A stretch of DNA of 64,000 bases from Rhypophila decipiens (taxonomy: Eukaryota; Ascomycota; Sordariomycetes; Sordariales; Naviculisporaceae), in contig MU858122.1 of assembly GCA_033297075.1 (NCBI GenBank), positions 1-64,000 of the forward strand. The letters run 5' to 3'. The position numbers were made by a program, and so were the translations under genes. Under the pieces are notes generated by a model that was given only the letters and a program-made list of their open reading frames with translations, made no database searches and was not told the origin of the DNA. The stretch's first letter is position 1, and every line of letters starts with the position of its first letter. Below, piece after piece: positions 29,663-41,520 of this stretch.

Positions 29663-32600
29663 TTACCCATCATCACCGTTCTTGGGCCCTTCTGTCCCCG
29701 CAGTCCTGACTACTTCCCAGAGATCCTCATGCCCATCAAACTTGGCAATGTCATCAGTACTCATTTGATCCGCAATCCCATTTGGGTCGGCGCCAGCACT
29801 AATCAGCATCCTGGCAACCTCAAAGAACTTGTCATCCCACGTAAAGCGATTTTTACGAAACATGATCTGCAATGGTGTTTCTGCTTCTCTCAGATCCCAT
29901 GATCCTAGAGTTGCCGTATTATCCGTTTGTTGATTCGGGTCCAAACCTAGGTTAAGAAGTAGTCGTACTATCTCTGGCGATAACTTTGCCCTTTCCTCTA
30001 GATTCATTGGGTGTGGGTTCACCCCGACAGCAATATGCAGCACATTAATGACAGCTGCCCCAGGCTCGTTAGTGTACAGAGCGCTCGAAGGTGAAGCTGA
30101 CAAATAGGCGTTGATATCGGATACCGTGTCGAAGATGTAGGCACCCCAATCGACAAGGAGCTCCACAAGCTCGACGTTTTCCGTGCGCACCGCTTCCAGT
30201 GGCCCTCGGATTTGCTCCTAGTTTTAGCAGCTCTAACACAAGCGCCTTGTTTTCCCTCTGCACAGCACGGAAGAGGAGAGTGTGTCCGTTGTTGTCCAGC
30301 GGTCGATTACATCAGCGTGTTGTAGTACCGACATGTAAGCTTCCAACTTTGATGTCCAGTAGTTGGAGTCATGCTTCTGCAACCAGTTGGCGATCAAGTG
30401 ATCGCGCGAGGTACCATCCGCAACAGCGTAGTCAAGCAGGATCTTCAGATTGTCCTCCTTCCCGCATACCAGCGCCAGATGGAACGAGTCCACGCCTTGA
30501 TCAGTCTCAGAATAGGGGTCGGATCCACCGTCGAGCAGCGCAGAAAGAAACTCGCCATCAACCCCACGATCGGCGGCAAGTTGGACTCCTGTCATTCTCA
30601 GATACGTGCTCTTGTGATCACTAATGACCCCAGCAGAGATGAGCTCTCTTATGACCTTGGCGTGGTCCCGCATCGGAAACTTTTCTGACCCTTCCTCCAG
30701 TCCGGAGAGGTTCTCAGTCCATAGATGGGGCTTTTGTGCCGGAACCATGACCGCAATGGTTGGTAGCAACTCTTGGCTCTTTGGCTTTGCACCCTGTTGC
30801 AGGAGAAGTCGGGTGAACTCGTAGAAGCCTTGCTCGGAAACGTTGTCCAAATCATGATCAATGCTCTTGCTCATGTGCAAAGACGACGAACCACCCACCT
30901 GTCGAGTGTTGCGGAAGAATGGGGCGCCTGCTCGATGGAGAGCTTGTGCCACAACCCAATTCCACTTTTGAATCGCCAGCCCGAGTGGACTGTCGCCATC
31001 CTCGGTCACAGCCGCAAGGGAGCCTTCTGGAGACGCACCAAGAATAAACTCTACCGCGGCTTGCTTGGCATGAGGTGGCACCCTGAAGTCCCAAAATTGC
31101 TTCCGCCGAAAGCCCTCGGATTCCAGTTCAAGTTGTGTACTCCAAACCGAGTAACAGTATCCTCTCGTTAAGACGTGCATTGGTGTAATCAGTCCATTTG
31201 CAATTGGCGCAGGATCAGCACCTAGATCCTGCAGAGCGTTGAGGACATCCAAATCATAGCTGAGCACGGCGTAGTGGATGACTTGGTGACCGCTTGCATC
31301 TTTGACATGTATAGATGCGCCATGACCGACCAACGCATGCATGATCTGGATGGTTTCCCGGGGATTGTTACAGGTTCTCCAAGCGCTGAACTGCAAAAGG
31401 ACCATGAGTGGTGTCGACCCAGACTTGTCCAGCCTCGCATCAACTTTGACTCCCGCCCTCAGGATCATGTTCACGACCTGGAAGGTACCAGTCCGGCACG
31501 CATAGTGAAGGGGCGTCATTCCTCTAGCATCAACCACGTCGAGTGACAGTCCCCTATCGATGAGCATCTGCATGATCTCTGCACTGCCGCTGTACGCTGC
31601 CACGTGCACGTATGTAGCACCACTTCTGGTAACGACGTCCCTCGCAAGGTCTTTGCTCATGTCAATGCTCAGATCCAGGATGCTCTTCACCATCTGAATA
31701 TCCTCACATTGAATTGCGTTGGTCAGGAGCTGACATCTGACAGCATCCACACGCGATGTGGCGGCCATCTTGGTCCATATGGCTCCTTCACCTTTTGATA
31801 AGACCACTTTCGCCCGATCCCAGACATTGTCAAAGTCGGTGACGTTTAGGCCTGCTTCGTGGTATCCCTTCCAACCATGCTGTTCGAAAGAGGCGGCGAG
31901 CTGTGTAAAGCCTTCAACATCCCCTCTCCTGGTGGCGAGCTCAAAAAGATTTTGAACTTCAGTGGAGCCTGCAAAAGCTTCGCTTGCGCAACGCTGACAG
32001 TTCTGGATGGCCTCTCCGGGTCCACTTTCCATGATGGCTTGAGTTTTGGCCTAACCTCCTCCCCATGGTCCAGTAGCAAATCCGCGACTTCCTGCGCCCC
32101 CGACAAGATCGACCAATGGAGGGGCGTCATATTGCTGTTGTCTGCACGAAAGGCGTCGGCCCCTTGATTGAGAAGAAGGCGGACGATAGGGGCATGCCCT
32201 TTCATCGCAGCCCAGAAGAGGGGCGTCCAGCCTCCCTGGTCAACGGCTTCCATCTTGGTGCCCGCGTCAAGCAGTATCTTGACCACGTTCTCGTGGCCGG
32301 TTGATGTCGCCCAGTGCAACCCCGTCCATCCATGGGAATCCGGCCAGTCCAACATGTGTGAGTTCGAGGATGCGGCCAGGGTCCGTTTGAGTACCGAGGG
32401 AAACCCCCAATAACATGCGACGTGGATGCTGGAAGCCTTTCCAGGAACCGAACTGAACATGTCTTCGGCTGATTCCTGTCTTTGAGGTCACCAACATGCC
32501 AAGGCAGGAGGAAATAATGGACTTCTCGGTCGCCAAGTCGTTGTCGTCGTAGCTTAGACCATCGGTATCCAGGCTCGCAACGGCGTGCCGAAGCTCAGCC

Positions 32601-34342
32601 ATATCCAAAGGTCGCACGGAGACACAGACCCAACTCAGAGCGTGGCTGGCCAGCTCTCGGCGCTCCGGTTCCTGCTTAAGGATCCGGTTCAGCGTGTCTG
32701 TGTAAGCATCTTCATGGCTCGAGGGCAGGGTCTGTAGCTTCGTCCGCAGACTTTTGACCGTCGTGGCGTTGCAAATCCGGTCCATCGACATTCTACACAA
32801 AAGGAATCTGCGCGCACCGGATTAGCAAAGCCTTGCAAACTACAATCTTCGAGATTGGGCGTAGTACGTACGATCCTCTGATGTGCTCAACCAGCTTGGT
32901 GCATATTTCCTCTTTCAGCTCCGCGGTGAAGACGCCTTCATCGAGCTCACTGTCCTCCCCGAGTCTCCATGAGACACATGTCCCTATGTCCGACCTACTA
33001 GCGCGTGCGTCAACTACCGTCGGCCCAGACAGTAGAGACTCGATCGCAGGGAGGTCACGGCTTGACACAAGAACTCGGATTCCGGCCGCGGTAAACTCGG
33101 GGAGATGCTTCAATAACTTGGAATAGAGCGGGAACTCATCAAGGCCATCAAGAACGAGATAGGCGCGAGCTGATGAGGAGCCAATGTCGCAGAGGATCTT
33201 GACAAGCTCTTTGAGAAGGACGGGTGCTTTGGTGGGCTTGCTTTTGCTGTAAATCCTCTCAGCCAGCTTGGAGAGCCCTGTTGGTTGGGAGAGATGCTGC
33301 CACACAAGGTGTCGAAGAACATCGGCTAGGGATTCTTGACGCCCGTCACGGAAGAAATGATAAGAAACTGTCGCATCCGGGAAACTAGTGAAGATGTCGT
33401 CCACGATGGTGGCGCTGTAAATGTCGGCGACGGAACTAATGGCATCTTTTGGGGGGAATGCCTACACCAGATGGGTCTTTCCACATCCGACTGGAAGCAA
33501 AAGAACGTTAGGATACTGCTCCGCGTTGGCAAAGGAGTAAATAGATGTCTCATACGGGGCCCGCAAACCCACAACGGCTGGGTCCGACTGGCAACTTGGT
33601 CGCGATGCCAGGAAACATAAGGGTCCGACGCGAGCGCTGCTTTGCCAGTGTCTGGGCAGACCTCCTCCGCGATGGTCTCGAGGGCAATGGGGGGCGGGTC
33701 GCATTTCGGTTCAAGCCAACTCAGAAGTTCCTCCGCATGCTTAACTGATGATCCTGTTAGCCACAACTCCACAACAAAAGCGTGCTGACGGGGGCGGTTG
33801 ACGGCTACCATCTTTCATGTCCTGCAAATGACAATAGCTCGCCATCGCAAAGGACCTGCCATACTCCATCAGCATCAGTTCGATTGGCCGAGAGGTTAGA
33901 GGGTATTCCGCCAATCTTACAGATTATCGGCCACCAACGATTAGTTGAGAAGGGCGCTGAAACGGTGCAAGGTCTGTACCCTTTTCTCCGTTTCGGACTC
34001 GGAGAATGGCCAAGCGAGCATCTCCAGTTTGCCTCGCAGGCCCTGCTTCCGCAACTTCTCGGAGAGGATGGCCTTGAGCTGGCTCAGCTCGGCCTGGCAT
34101 TCATAGATGGCCGAAGGAGGGATGGATGAGGCGGTGATGATGGTATGCTTGTCGGCGGCATCCGAGGCCTGCTGGGCCTTGAGGAGGACCGAGGTGAGGC
34201 TTGACAGCTCCACAATGTACGAGCTCCAGGCCTTGGAGGAACCCTTGATGCTGGCCACGTACTGGAAACTCAGTTGCGAAAGCTGGATTGCCAGACTGAG
34301 CAGCCCTGCCACCGAGGCCACGGTGCTTAGCGGGTCGGCCAT
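29663..34342 (-). pseudogene. Decayed HeLo-like / NACHT / ankyrin (STAND, NLR-type) gene
   Basis: The N-terminus at ATG 34342 (MADPLSTVASVAGLLSLAIQ) matches the fungal HeLo-like N-terminal domain of STAND proteins. The NACHT region follows: WVCGP, a 65-bp intron (33491-33555), then the P-loop GCGKTHLV, and a Walker B, YLVLDGLDEF. It continues across another intron (32808-32871) into MSMDRICNATTVKSLRTKLQ. Ankyrin repeats run from about 32430 to 29700 (GWTGLHWATSTGHENVVKIL, GMTPLHYACRTGTFQVVNMI and others). Lesions are a TAG just after the P-loop (33462-33464), a frame change near 32465 where about 100 expected residues between NACHT and ankyrin are missing, and frame changes near 32035, 30305 and 30195. 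Such receptors oligomerise to trigger cell death; this copy cannot encode one unless the shifts are assembly errors. Confidence 0.85.
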
Positions 34343-35191
34343 TGTGTCGAGTCAGATTCCGGTTTGTCGAGTTATGCTCTCTTGGTCGTCTGACTGGGAC
34401 CGGACGTCGTCGGTTTCAGCTGAAGCATCCAGCTGCGGAAGTCTGGACACCTGCATCACGTGCGGGAAGGTGCAGAAAAGTGCGGGGTTTGAACTCTGGT
34501 CCTGTTGCGGCTGCCTGATTGCCTGATTGGTCTGAGAGGTCGGGGGCGCCTTCCCCATAATTAAGGTATTTTCCAGGACTTAAGTTCCTTAACTACGCCT
34601 TGCTCGACAGAAGGAGCTGGTGAGCGACTGCGGTCCGAGTTACAGTCCAGATTTGACTTGAGATCTGGTACTTAGCGCCGTACAAGGGGAAAAAGTGCCG
34701 GACTGCCGGTAAACTGGACAAAGAATCATCGCACATAGTGGTCGCCGATCTGCTTCGAGATATGTCAGCAAGTGGCTAGCTGATTCCTTAACCGACGTTA
34801 CTGAGGCTCTCTCCATCCTGCATCGGACAGCCTTATCGGGCGAATGATACAGCATGATGGCAACGCCACCAAAGGTCTAGATGCTGCTGAGCTCCGGACC
34901 ACTTTCTCCGCACTCGATATGGGTGTACTGTTGAAATTCAGGATTGGCCAAGACCTCACGATTATGGTCAATATAATTGAATGGGTGTGGCAGCGCGATC
35001 AACATGCCATGCACGGCAGATATTGACAATTATGGTTGATTGTCGTGTCAGTCCCCGGGATCTATGTATAAATCTTCGGAAAGTTCCAGCTCTGAGGACT
35101 GTCAGTATGGGACAGATTGCGACCATTCCAGTATCAACTCCTCATTGTTGCCTACTAGTACCTCGGAACGCACACTCGACAGCTCATCAAA
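34343..35191. other. Shared divergent region between the NLR-type gene and the PLD gene
   Basis: This 0.85-kb stretch separates two divergently oriented genes. No coding frame is convincing. It would hold both promoters; no clear TATA box was found for either. Confidence 0.4.
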
Positions 35192-37293
35192 ATGCTGTCT
35201 CCGAGCCTTGCCGACCTTGAGCTGGAACTCAAGACTTTAGGCCCCCCCGGCTCTTCCTACTCCCTGGGGCGGAGCTCGAAGCTCAGCGTCAAAGACGACA
35301 AAGATGATCCATTTAATATCTTCATGTTCATCCCTTTTGGCCGCTGGAGCCATGAGGCCGATAAACTGGAGGCCAAAAGGAGTGTCATAGCAGATTCTTT
35401 CAAAGAGGTGCTTGACGTGGGACTCGCTGGCGACATTGCCGATAAGGTCTGCCTCATTGACCTTGCGCTGCTTAACGAACCCGAGGACGCGTTCATGCAC
35501 GAGAATGCCGCTGGCGCGGGAAGCATGATCACCCATCTCATCGATGCATTGAACCTACCCAAGGTAAGGGAAGCCAAAGTGGTGGTGCGCCTCCTTGTTG
35601 GGTCAGCCGACCAGGAGCAACGGCGAGCAAACTTTCTCAGCGGACAGAATGACTGGAATCGACTGGCAAGGTACAAGGCGCTGTTTTGGGGCAACAACGG
35701 CCAGAGCTTGACCAACCACCCCGACGCGACGCTCCTCATCGGGTATTACAACCCAACCCTCGTCATCGACCCAAACCCACCCGAGGAAGGATCGGTCCTC
35801 CGAAAGTTGGAGGCGTTTTTAGACGGGGTCGATAAAATCCCCGGCACGGAGGCAAACTCTCCTCCTGGTTTCTTCCACTCCCTGGGTGGGCTTAGTGCGA
35901 AGGTCCGCCACCTTGAGCATTACGCACGTACAACTGGTCTTCCAGCTATGAGCTGGAATCACGCCAAGTTCGCCGCTGTCAACGGCCGCTCCATGATGAC
36001 GGGCGGCTTTAACTACTGGGATGACTATCTGAGCAAAAACAACTTGGCCACTAACACAGCCCAAAACAACCGCCTGTACGACTTCGGGATCAAAATGCAG
36101 GGTAATGCCGCCATAGCCGTTCACAACTTTGCCGACGAAATGTGGTCCTACCTTGCCCACATTGATCTGCACAAGGACGCAAGATCTATGGCATGGTCAG
36201 CCAAGCTGGGCGTGGATAAGCCCTTGTTTATGGCTGCCACGGCTGATGATATTCAAGTTTCTCTGGGCAGATTTCCCTTCGACAAGGCACCCAAGGCCCA
36301 GGAAGGAATCCAGGTCCTCTCCATTGGACGGGTAGGATCTATGATGCTGGATAAGTACCGGTATCCGGCGCAGCTTCTAGACGGCTTCAGTGATATTTGG
36401 CACAACGTGGCGTGGCACCTCTCTGCTGCAGAACCGATTTTGACCGAGCGAGGCAACGGTATTGCTGATTCTGTCAATCTGTTGAATGACACCTCAAAGT
36501 CACTCAAAGGTATTCTCGCCTCCTCGATGGGCACCAGCCCAGCAGCTTGGGCAAGTAAGCACGCTCGGTTGTGGGCGATAGCCAACGCACAGACGAGCAT
36601 TCATATCGCAACCGAGACCCTAGTCGAAATCTTGCACAACGACAAATGGACCGACCTTGTTTCTGAGGTAAACAGTACCTTCAGCCTGACACAGGACAAA
36701 AGGTGGGACGGCGTATTGTGGCCATATGGTGAGTACTACTTTGCCACACTTTGCTCTACCCAGCGAGTCTTGATATGATAGTTGACCTCTATTCAAAAGA
36801 CCTTATAGTGGCAATGGCACAAGCCCTATCGCGTTTTGCCGCCCTACCAGCACCAGCCAAGGATGATAAACAACCTGCCAAGAACGCGCTGTACCTTGTC
36901 GTTTCGTGCTACGATGTGAACCCCGACGGCTACGGCGACCACGCTAGAATCTCGGACCTCAAGCGCCGCCTCAAATCCACCATGCGCTACATGGCATGGA
37001 AAGACGAGAACCAGTCTTCTTCCAACCTGCTGCCAGTCAAGGTCAAGGCCTCGGATGTGGACGGCATCGTCGATCGTCACTTTCTGGTCAAACGCATCGG
37101 CACCACCACCTCGTACAAAATGCACGCCAAGACCATCTGCATCGACCGGAGTTTGTTGTACGTCGGGAGCGATAACCCGTATCCACACTACAACCAAGAG
37201 TTTGGATGCTGGATCGAGGATCCGCCTTCTGTGGCGTCGTTCTTTGCTGAGTTTTATGACGGGATTTGGGAGAGGTCTGTATACACTGACTGA
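35192..37293 (+). CDS. Phospholipase D-like protein with two HxK motifs, 676 aa
   Basis: The coding sequence is join(35192..36728, 36800..37293), with a 71-bp intron (GTGAGT..AAAG). Two PLD-superfamily half-sites are seen. The first, WNHAKFAAVNGRSMMTGGFN, has H257 and K259 but Asn264 where the HxKx4D motif needs Asp. The second, HAKTICIDRSLLYVGSDN, has H621, K623 and D628 intact. PLD enzymes use paired HKD motifs to cleave phosphodiester bonds in lipids or nucleic acids. The 360-residue spacing is long. There is no signal peptide, C2 or PX domain, so it differs from the classic Spo14 type. It lies divergently next to the decayed NLR-type gene. Substrate is unknown. Confidence 0.82.
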
Positions 37294-37718
37294 GCTGACT
37301 GGTTGTATCACTGTATTACAAGGGAGAAGGATGAGGCGCAGGTATTGACATGTACTTGGTACGGATTCTTCATTTTGAGTACCAAGGTCCACATTGTCTG
37401 GCGGCTCAAGTTAGGAACGAAATCGCAGGACAGCACACAGTCTCACATATCTCATGAAAATGCTCACAACTTACAAGGCACCGGAAAATCTCTTTATTTT
37501 ATTTGTCCAGTTTTCTATCCCCCCTTTACCTGCCTCGGTCTTTGCACATAATCCACAGCAGAGAAGTACCTTTTACAGCCCCCGCCTTCATCACATCAGC
37601 ACCCAAGATAGCTTGACCTTAAGTTCACCCAGTTTTCACACCCAGATTTCACACCTTGCTGTACCACCAGCCCATCTCAACCCAGCCCAAGCACGGTCAA
37701 GAGGTACAAATGATAAAT
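37294..37718. other. Convergent intergenic region, nothing recognised
   Basis: This is the 3' flank of the PLD gene and of the convergent secreted-protein gene. It is pyrimidine-rich around 37500-37680 and no feature is called. Confidence 0.4.
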
Positions 37719-38099
37719 CTAGCAAGAAACCCTGACGCTCAGAAACTCAAAACCCTCCACCGGATTCTGGCCAGAAGGATCAATCAATATGCCCGAGATA
37801 CACTGCCCCGTCGCGAAGCCACTGATGAACGGGTCACCCCGGCAATCCCTGGACGTCCAGGCTGCAACCACGCAGTTGGAGTTTCCCGACGGCCTGTAGG
37901 AAAATGTCGGGCTTGCTAGGTTGAAGCACTCGTTTGAGTTGAGCGGGCCGTTGTTGATCAGGTTGAGATTGCAGGTGTCGCCGAAGAAGCCCTGGAATTG
38001 GACTGTTGTGCGGCGGATGAGGCTTCTGGTGGGGGGGACCGCGGAGGCCATGGTTAGGATGCTGCCTAGGGTGAGGAGGAAGGTTGCTGTTGACGGCAT
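37719..38099 (-). CDS. Small secreted cysteine-rich protein, 126 aa
   Basis: This single-exon gene starts at ATG 38099. A signal peptide (MPSTATFLLTLGSILTMASA) is followed by a possible dibasic processing site (LIRR, about 27-30). The mature chain has six cysteines (GDTCNLN, NECFN, NSNCVV, SRDCRG, GQCIS and a terminal C). It has a beta-rich look resembling small fungal secreted proteins of the cyanovirin-like or effector type, but I cannot assign a family. The final residue before the stop is a cysteine. Its 5' flank contains a 29-bp stretch identical to part of the Zn-cluster coding sequence 6.5 kb away. Confidence 0.75.
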   Translation of the reverse strand: MPSTATFLLTLGSILTMASAVPPTRSLIRRTTVQFQGFFGDTCNLNLINNGPLNSNECFNLASPTFSYRPSGNSNCVVAAWTSRDCRGDPFISGFATGQCISGILIDPSGQNPVEGFEFLSVRVSC

Positions 38100-38113
38100 G
38101 GTGATTGCACGCC

Positions 38114-38142
38114 GCTCGAGGTACCGGCTTGTCAGAGATGTT
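38114..38142 (+). repeat. 29-bp exact repeat, copy A (5' flank of secreted-protein gene)
   Basis: The 29 bases beginning GCTCGAGGTACCGGCTTGTC are identical to 44673-44701. With a 3-base insertion the match extends to TTGCAC upstream (38105-38110). Copy A lies 15 bp upstream of the secreted-protein ATG, on the opposite strand to that gene. Confidence 0.9.
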
Positions 38143-38707
38143 AAATGTTGGACAAGCCGTTGACTGATAGCCTGAGATATTGGTTTTCCTTTGCAGATCT
38201 ATAGAGTTGGTGTGATCAGGTAATTGAAAGTCTTGCCACAAAGGATGGATTTTATCAATCTTGTATACCTCCCTACCTACCTGTTCATCACAGCGTATTC
38301 AGAGGAACATGTTTCCTTAGTATACCAGGACCACGGAATTTACATGGCATGCATCGACTACGCCCGTGGTTTGTCCGCATATGGTCCTTGCAGCGTCAGC
38401 TCAAGAAACATGGTAAACATTCGATCTGGCAAGTGACATCACGGCTTGGCCGGCTCTGACAAAAGTTCCTTAATTTGGCCTCGTTCTCTCTGGTTTCCCC
38501 AGTTGCTATTCCCGCCTGCTGGGCAAACTAAAACAAAACCAGATCATGTCTGGGAGAGCTTCTCAGTTCCTCGTATGTTCCACGACGATATTCACAGCAA
38601 TCAAAAGCCAAAATATGATACCGCACGTCAAACCAAAACAGCGCCCCAATAAATCCCACGGTATTATTTACGGCCAAAACTGCATTTAGTCAAGTGACAA
38701 GTAGGAC
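38143..38707. other. Intergenic, nothing recognised
   Basis: This is the upstream region of the secreted-protein gene and 3' flank of the GMC oxidoreductase gene. No gene or RNA is seen. Confidence 0.4.
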
Positions 38708-41071
38708 TCAGTTCTGCTGGTCAATAACAACCGCCGCCCGCCCGGCCACAGCGTACAAAACAGACATCAAATGCGATGTAACCTGAAATGGGAGTATTCC
38801 CGCATCGACAACGTAAAGGCTCTTTGTTCCGTACACTCTGTTGTTTTGTCCGGCGTTAGCAGCGTTCGAAATGCCGTCTCCTCTTCTCTCTTTTGACAAG
38901 GCAGAGAACACAGATATGTACGTACCTTAGCTTTGAATCCACGACGCCCCCCAAACGCCTAGGAAGCATGGCAGTCGACCCAAGCCAGTGACTAGCACCT
39001 ATCATGGTGGCTTTGTACCAAGATAGATAGTCTGCATCAGTAGCATTTGGTCCTGCTGCGAAGCCGAGATACGGATCTGCAACGATTCCCTCAAATGGGG
39101 CCGAAGAGAGCACCGAGTGGGCCGCTCGAGCCACGGAGATGGCAACGGAAATGTCAAAAGAGTCTTGGAGGAAGCGGGGTGTAATGATTGGGTGGGAGAA
39201 GGGATCCGAAGTGTTGATATGGAGGTGTCCTCTTGATAGAGGGACGAGAGGCCAGAAAGCGGTTAGGAGGGTCGCCGTGATCGAGTCTGAGAGAAATTCG
39301 GCTATAGGTACTGAGCCAGTCGACGCGTTAGTTTATCTAGGATATATGAAGCCAGATTTAGCAAGACGTAACGAACGGTTGTGAGTGGTAATGAGATCGA
39401 TCGTTGCATTCAGGATGGCCTCGGCGCCGGGAATGTTGACCCCTGCTTTGGCCTTGACTATGGCCTGAGCTCGGGCTCGAAGTGTCGTGGGGGAGAGAAG
39501 ACCATCGAGGTTGGAGCTTGCATCTAGTCGGTACATATCAGGACATCGTTAGTGTCGGGAATTCTAATCGGAAACTTTGCTGTCGCTTACCAGCCCTCCA
39601 GAGCTCGTTACTCTTTATAAGTGCTATAACCGGAGCAAATACTTTTCCTCCGTCGGCGTCAATGAGGGATGTATCGTTCCGGTACGCCTCCGCAACCGAG
39701 GCGAGTGCGGAGGTACCTGGTTGATCCTACACGAAACGTCTTCTCAGTGCCAGACCTTGCCCATATCAAGGTTGAAAAGATCGAGCCCATACGTTGAGGT
39801 TTGCCCCTACACCAGTCAGGTCGACCACCTTTGCAATCTTTGCTGCTTTCAGCACATCGGCTCTCCCTATGCCAGATCTCTCCAAGATAGGCGGTGTGGC
39901 GAGTGCTCCCGCCGAGAGAATAACTCCTCTGCGCGCATGGACCTGGAATCCTTTTCGAGGGCGAGACGAAGAGATACTCGAGATGGTCGGCAAGAACATC
40001 AGACCCTTGGCAGTCAGCCTCTTGTCAAATATTACCTTGTCGACTTTGTGGTCTGCTAGGATAGTCAGCGTCTGCCGTTGCTGGTCCGGTGCCCATACAA
40101 GGCCATCCGCGGCTGAAGAGCGGCGGTTCTTGCCCGCGATCGGATCATGCCAGATTGTGTAGATTGTCGTGGCCATGGAGACAAAAGTCCTATTCGACAA
40201 GTCGCCGTCCGGAGTGAGGCCGGGAAAGACCATTGGCAGCGCTTGCTTGTAGAGGTCGACTGCTCCGGGAATGCGCATCGGAGTCTAGGAGCCGTCCGGA
40301 CATGTCAGTATCGCCACGAGTGCCTTGACCGGATACGGACGAACTGACCGGGAAGGAGGTGTTGATGAACCCGAAATGCCCATGAAACTCGGGCTCGTTC
40401 CCCGCTCCCTGGGCTATCTGTGCCGGGGTGGGCGGGATGTTTCGCTCGGTAGCTTCCATGTACGGTAGCAAATTGTCAAAATTCCAGCCCGGGTTTCCCA
40501 GACTCTCCAGCTTGTCCAGCTCGGCCTTGGTAGGCCGGTACCATACCATACCGTTTACTGTCGATACCATCCAGTCAGTAAGCTACTGAACACATGACAT
40601 GGAACATGAAATTGACAACAGCTTACTGGAGGTGCTTCCACCAATACAAGCACCCGCGTCAGCCGTCCATGGCAATTGAGTTCCGTCTTCCTCGTAAACA
40701 GGATACCGCCAGTTGCAAAAGGTCGACGGAAATACACGGTCCTCGGCGTAACGGATGGCCGGGTTCCATGAACCATCCAGGCCGGCCTCGATGATGAGCA
40801 CCGAATGGCCTTTGGCACTGAGCTACAAAGACAGCACGATCAGTTTCCATACAAGCATGTCTCGATGAGTTTAGAGGTGCAAATGTGAGCATACTCTACT
40901 CCCCACAGTAAGACCGCTCAACCCAGCGCCGGCAATGACATAGTCATAGGTCTTGCCAGCAGCAATGTTTGTGTCGTTCGTGACGACAGTGCAGGCTACC
41001 TTCCATGAAACCGCGAGGACGACTGCCAAAAAGTTGCCGATGCGTTGCTGTGGGAGAGCAAGTGAAGCCAT
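38708..41071 (-). CDS. GMC oxidoreductase, secreted flavoprotein, 623 aa, eight exons
   Basis: The coding sequence is complement(38708..38837, 38926..39310, 39377..39523, 39591..39726, 39793..40284, 40349..40557, 40627..40822, 40895..41071), which closes at 624 codons; introns are 64-88 bp. A signal peptide-like N-terminus precedes the FAD dinucleotide site YDYVIAGAGLSGLTVGSR (G48, G50, G53). GACIGGSTSINGMVWYRP is the GMC signature 1 region and GVILSAGALATPPILERSGI is signature 2. The C-terminal catalytic pair is H560 (GASHWLGSTAM) and H603 (TSHLMSVLYAV). The enzyme would oxidise an alcohol or sugar with O2 or another acceptor outside the cell, as AA3 enzymes do in lignocellulose decay. The substrate cannot be specified. 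Confidence 0.92.
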
Positions 41072-41520
41072 TGCGCTTTCGTTCTTCTTTTGCAGTGAGT
41101 TTCGTTTTCCGACGCACTCTGGAAGCTGAGATTTCCCTCGAAGCGGGGGGCAAGACATCCTAAGAGCTGTGAAACATGGCACCTCACTCTCCCATTCGAC
41201 AAGCCCATACCTTGACTCATCATCCAATAGTCATTGGCTAACGGAGAGGAAAACCCCCCATCTTACTCACATCATCCAATCCAGGCAAATGGCCATCAAG
41301 GCCGGTGTACGCTTATTAATGACCTACATACTGATTTCCGTATACAGCTAATATCCCGGTCTCACATCAGGGACTTGCCTCAATCGCTGGCTTTTCCATT
41401 CCGGGTTTCATATTATCATTTCGACGTGCGTTCATTTTTCAGAACTAAAGTACATCCTCATTCTCGCATCTCACACCAGCCATTACATTCCCAGCTCAAG
41501 TCAGAATCCTCTTCATTTAA
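41072..41520. other. Intergenic, nothing recognised
   Basis: This is the promoter region of the GMC gene and 3' flank of the NmrA-like gene, which lie in tandem. No gene is seen. Confidence 0.4.

Noticed and set aside
31800..32500. Introns as an explanation for the frame changes in the ankyrin region
   Set aside because: I looked for donor/acceptor pairs of at least 45 bp at each change and found none that restores the ankyrin frame.
33336..34129. Plus-strand frames opposite the NACHT gene
   Set aside because: They are antisense shadows of the STAND protein exons and carry no domain.
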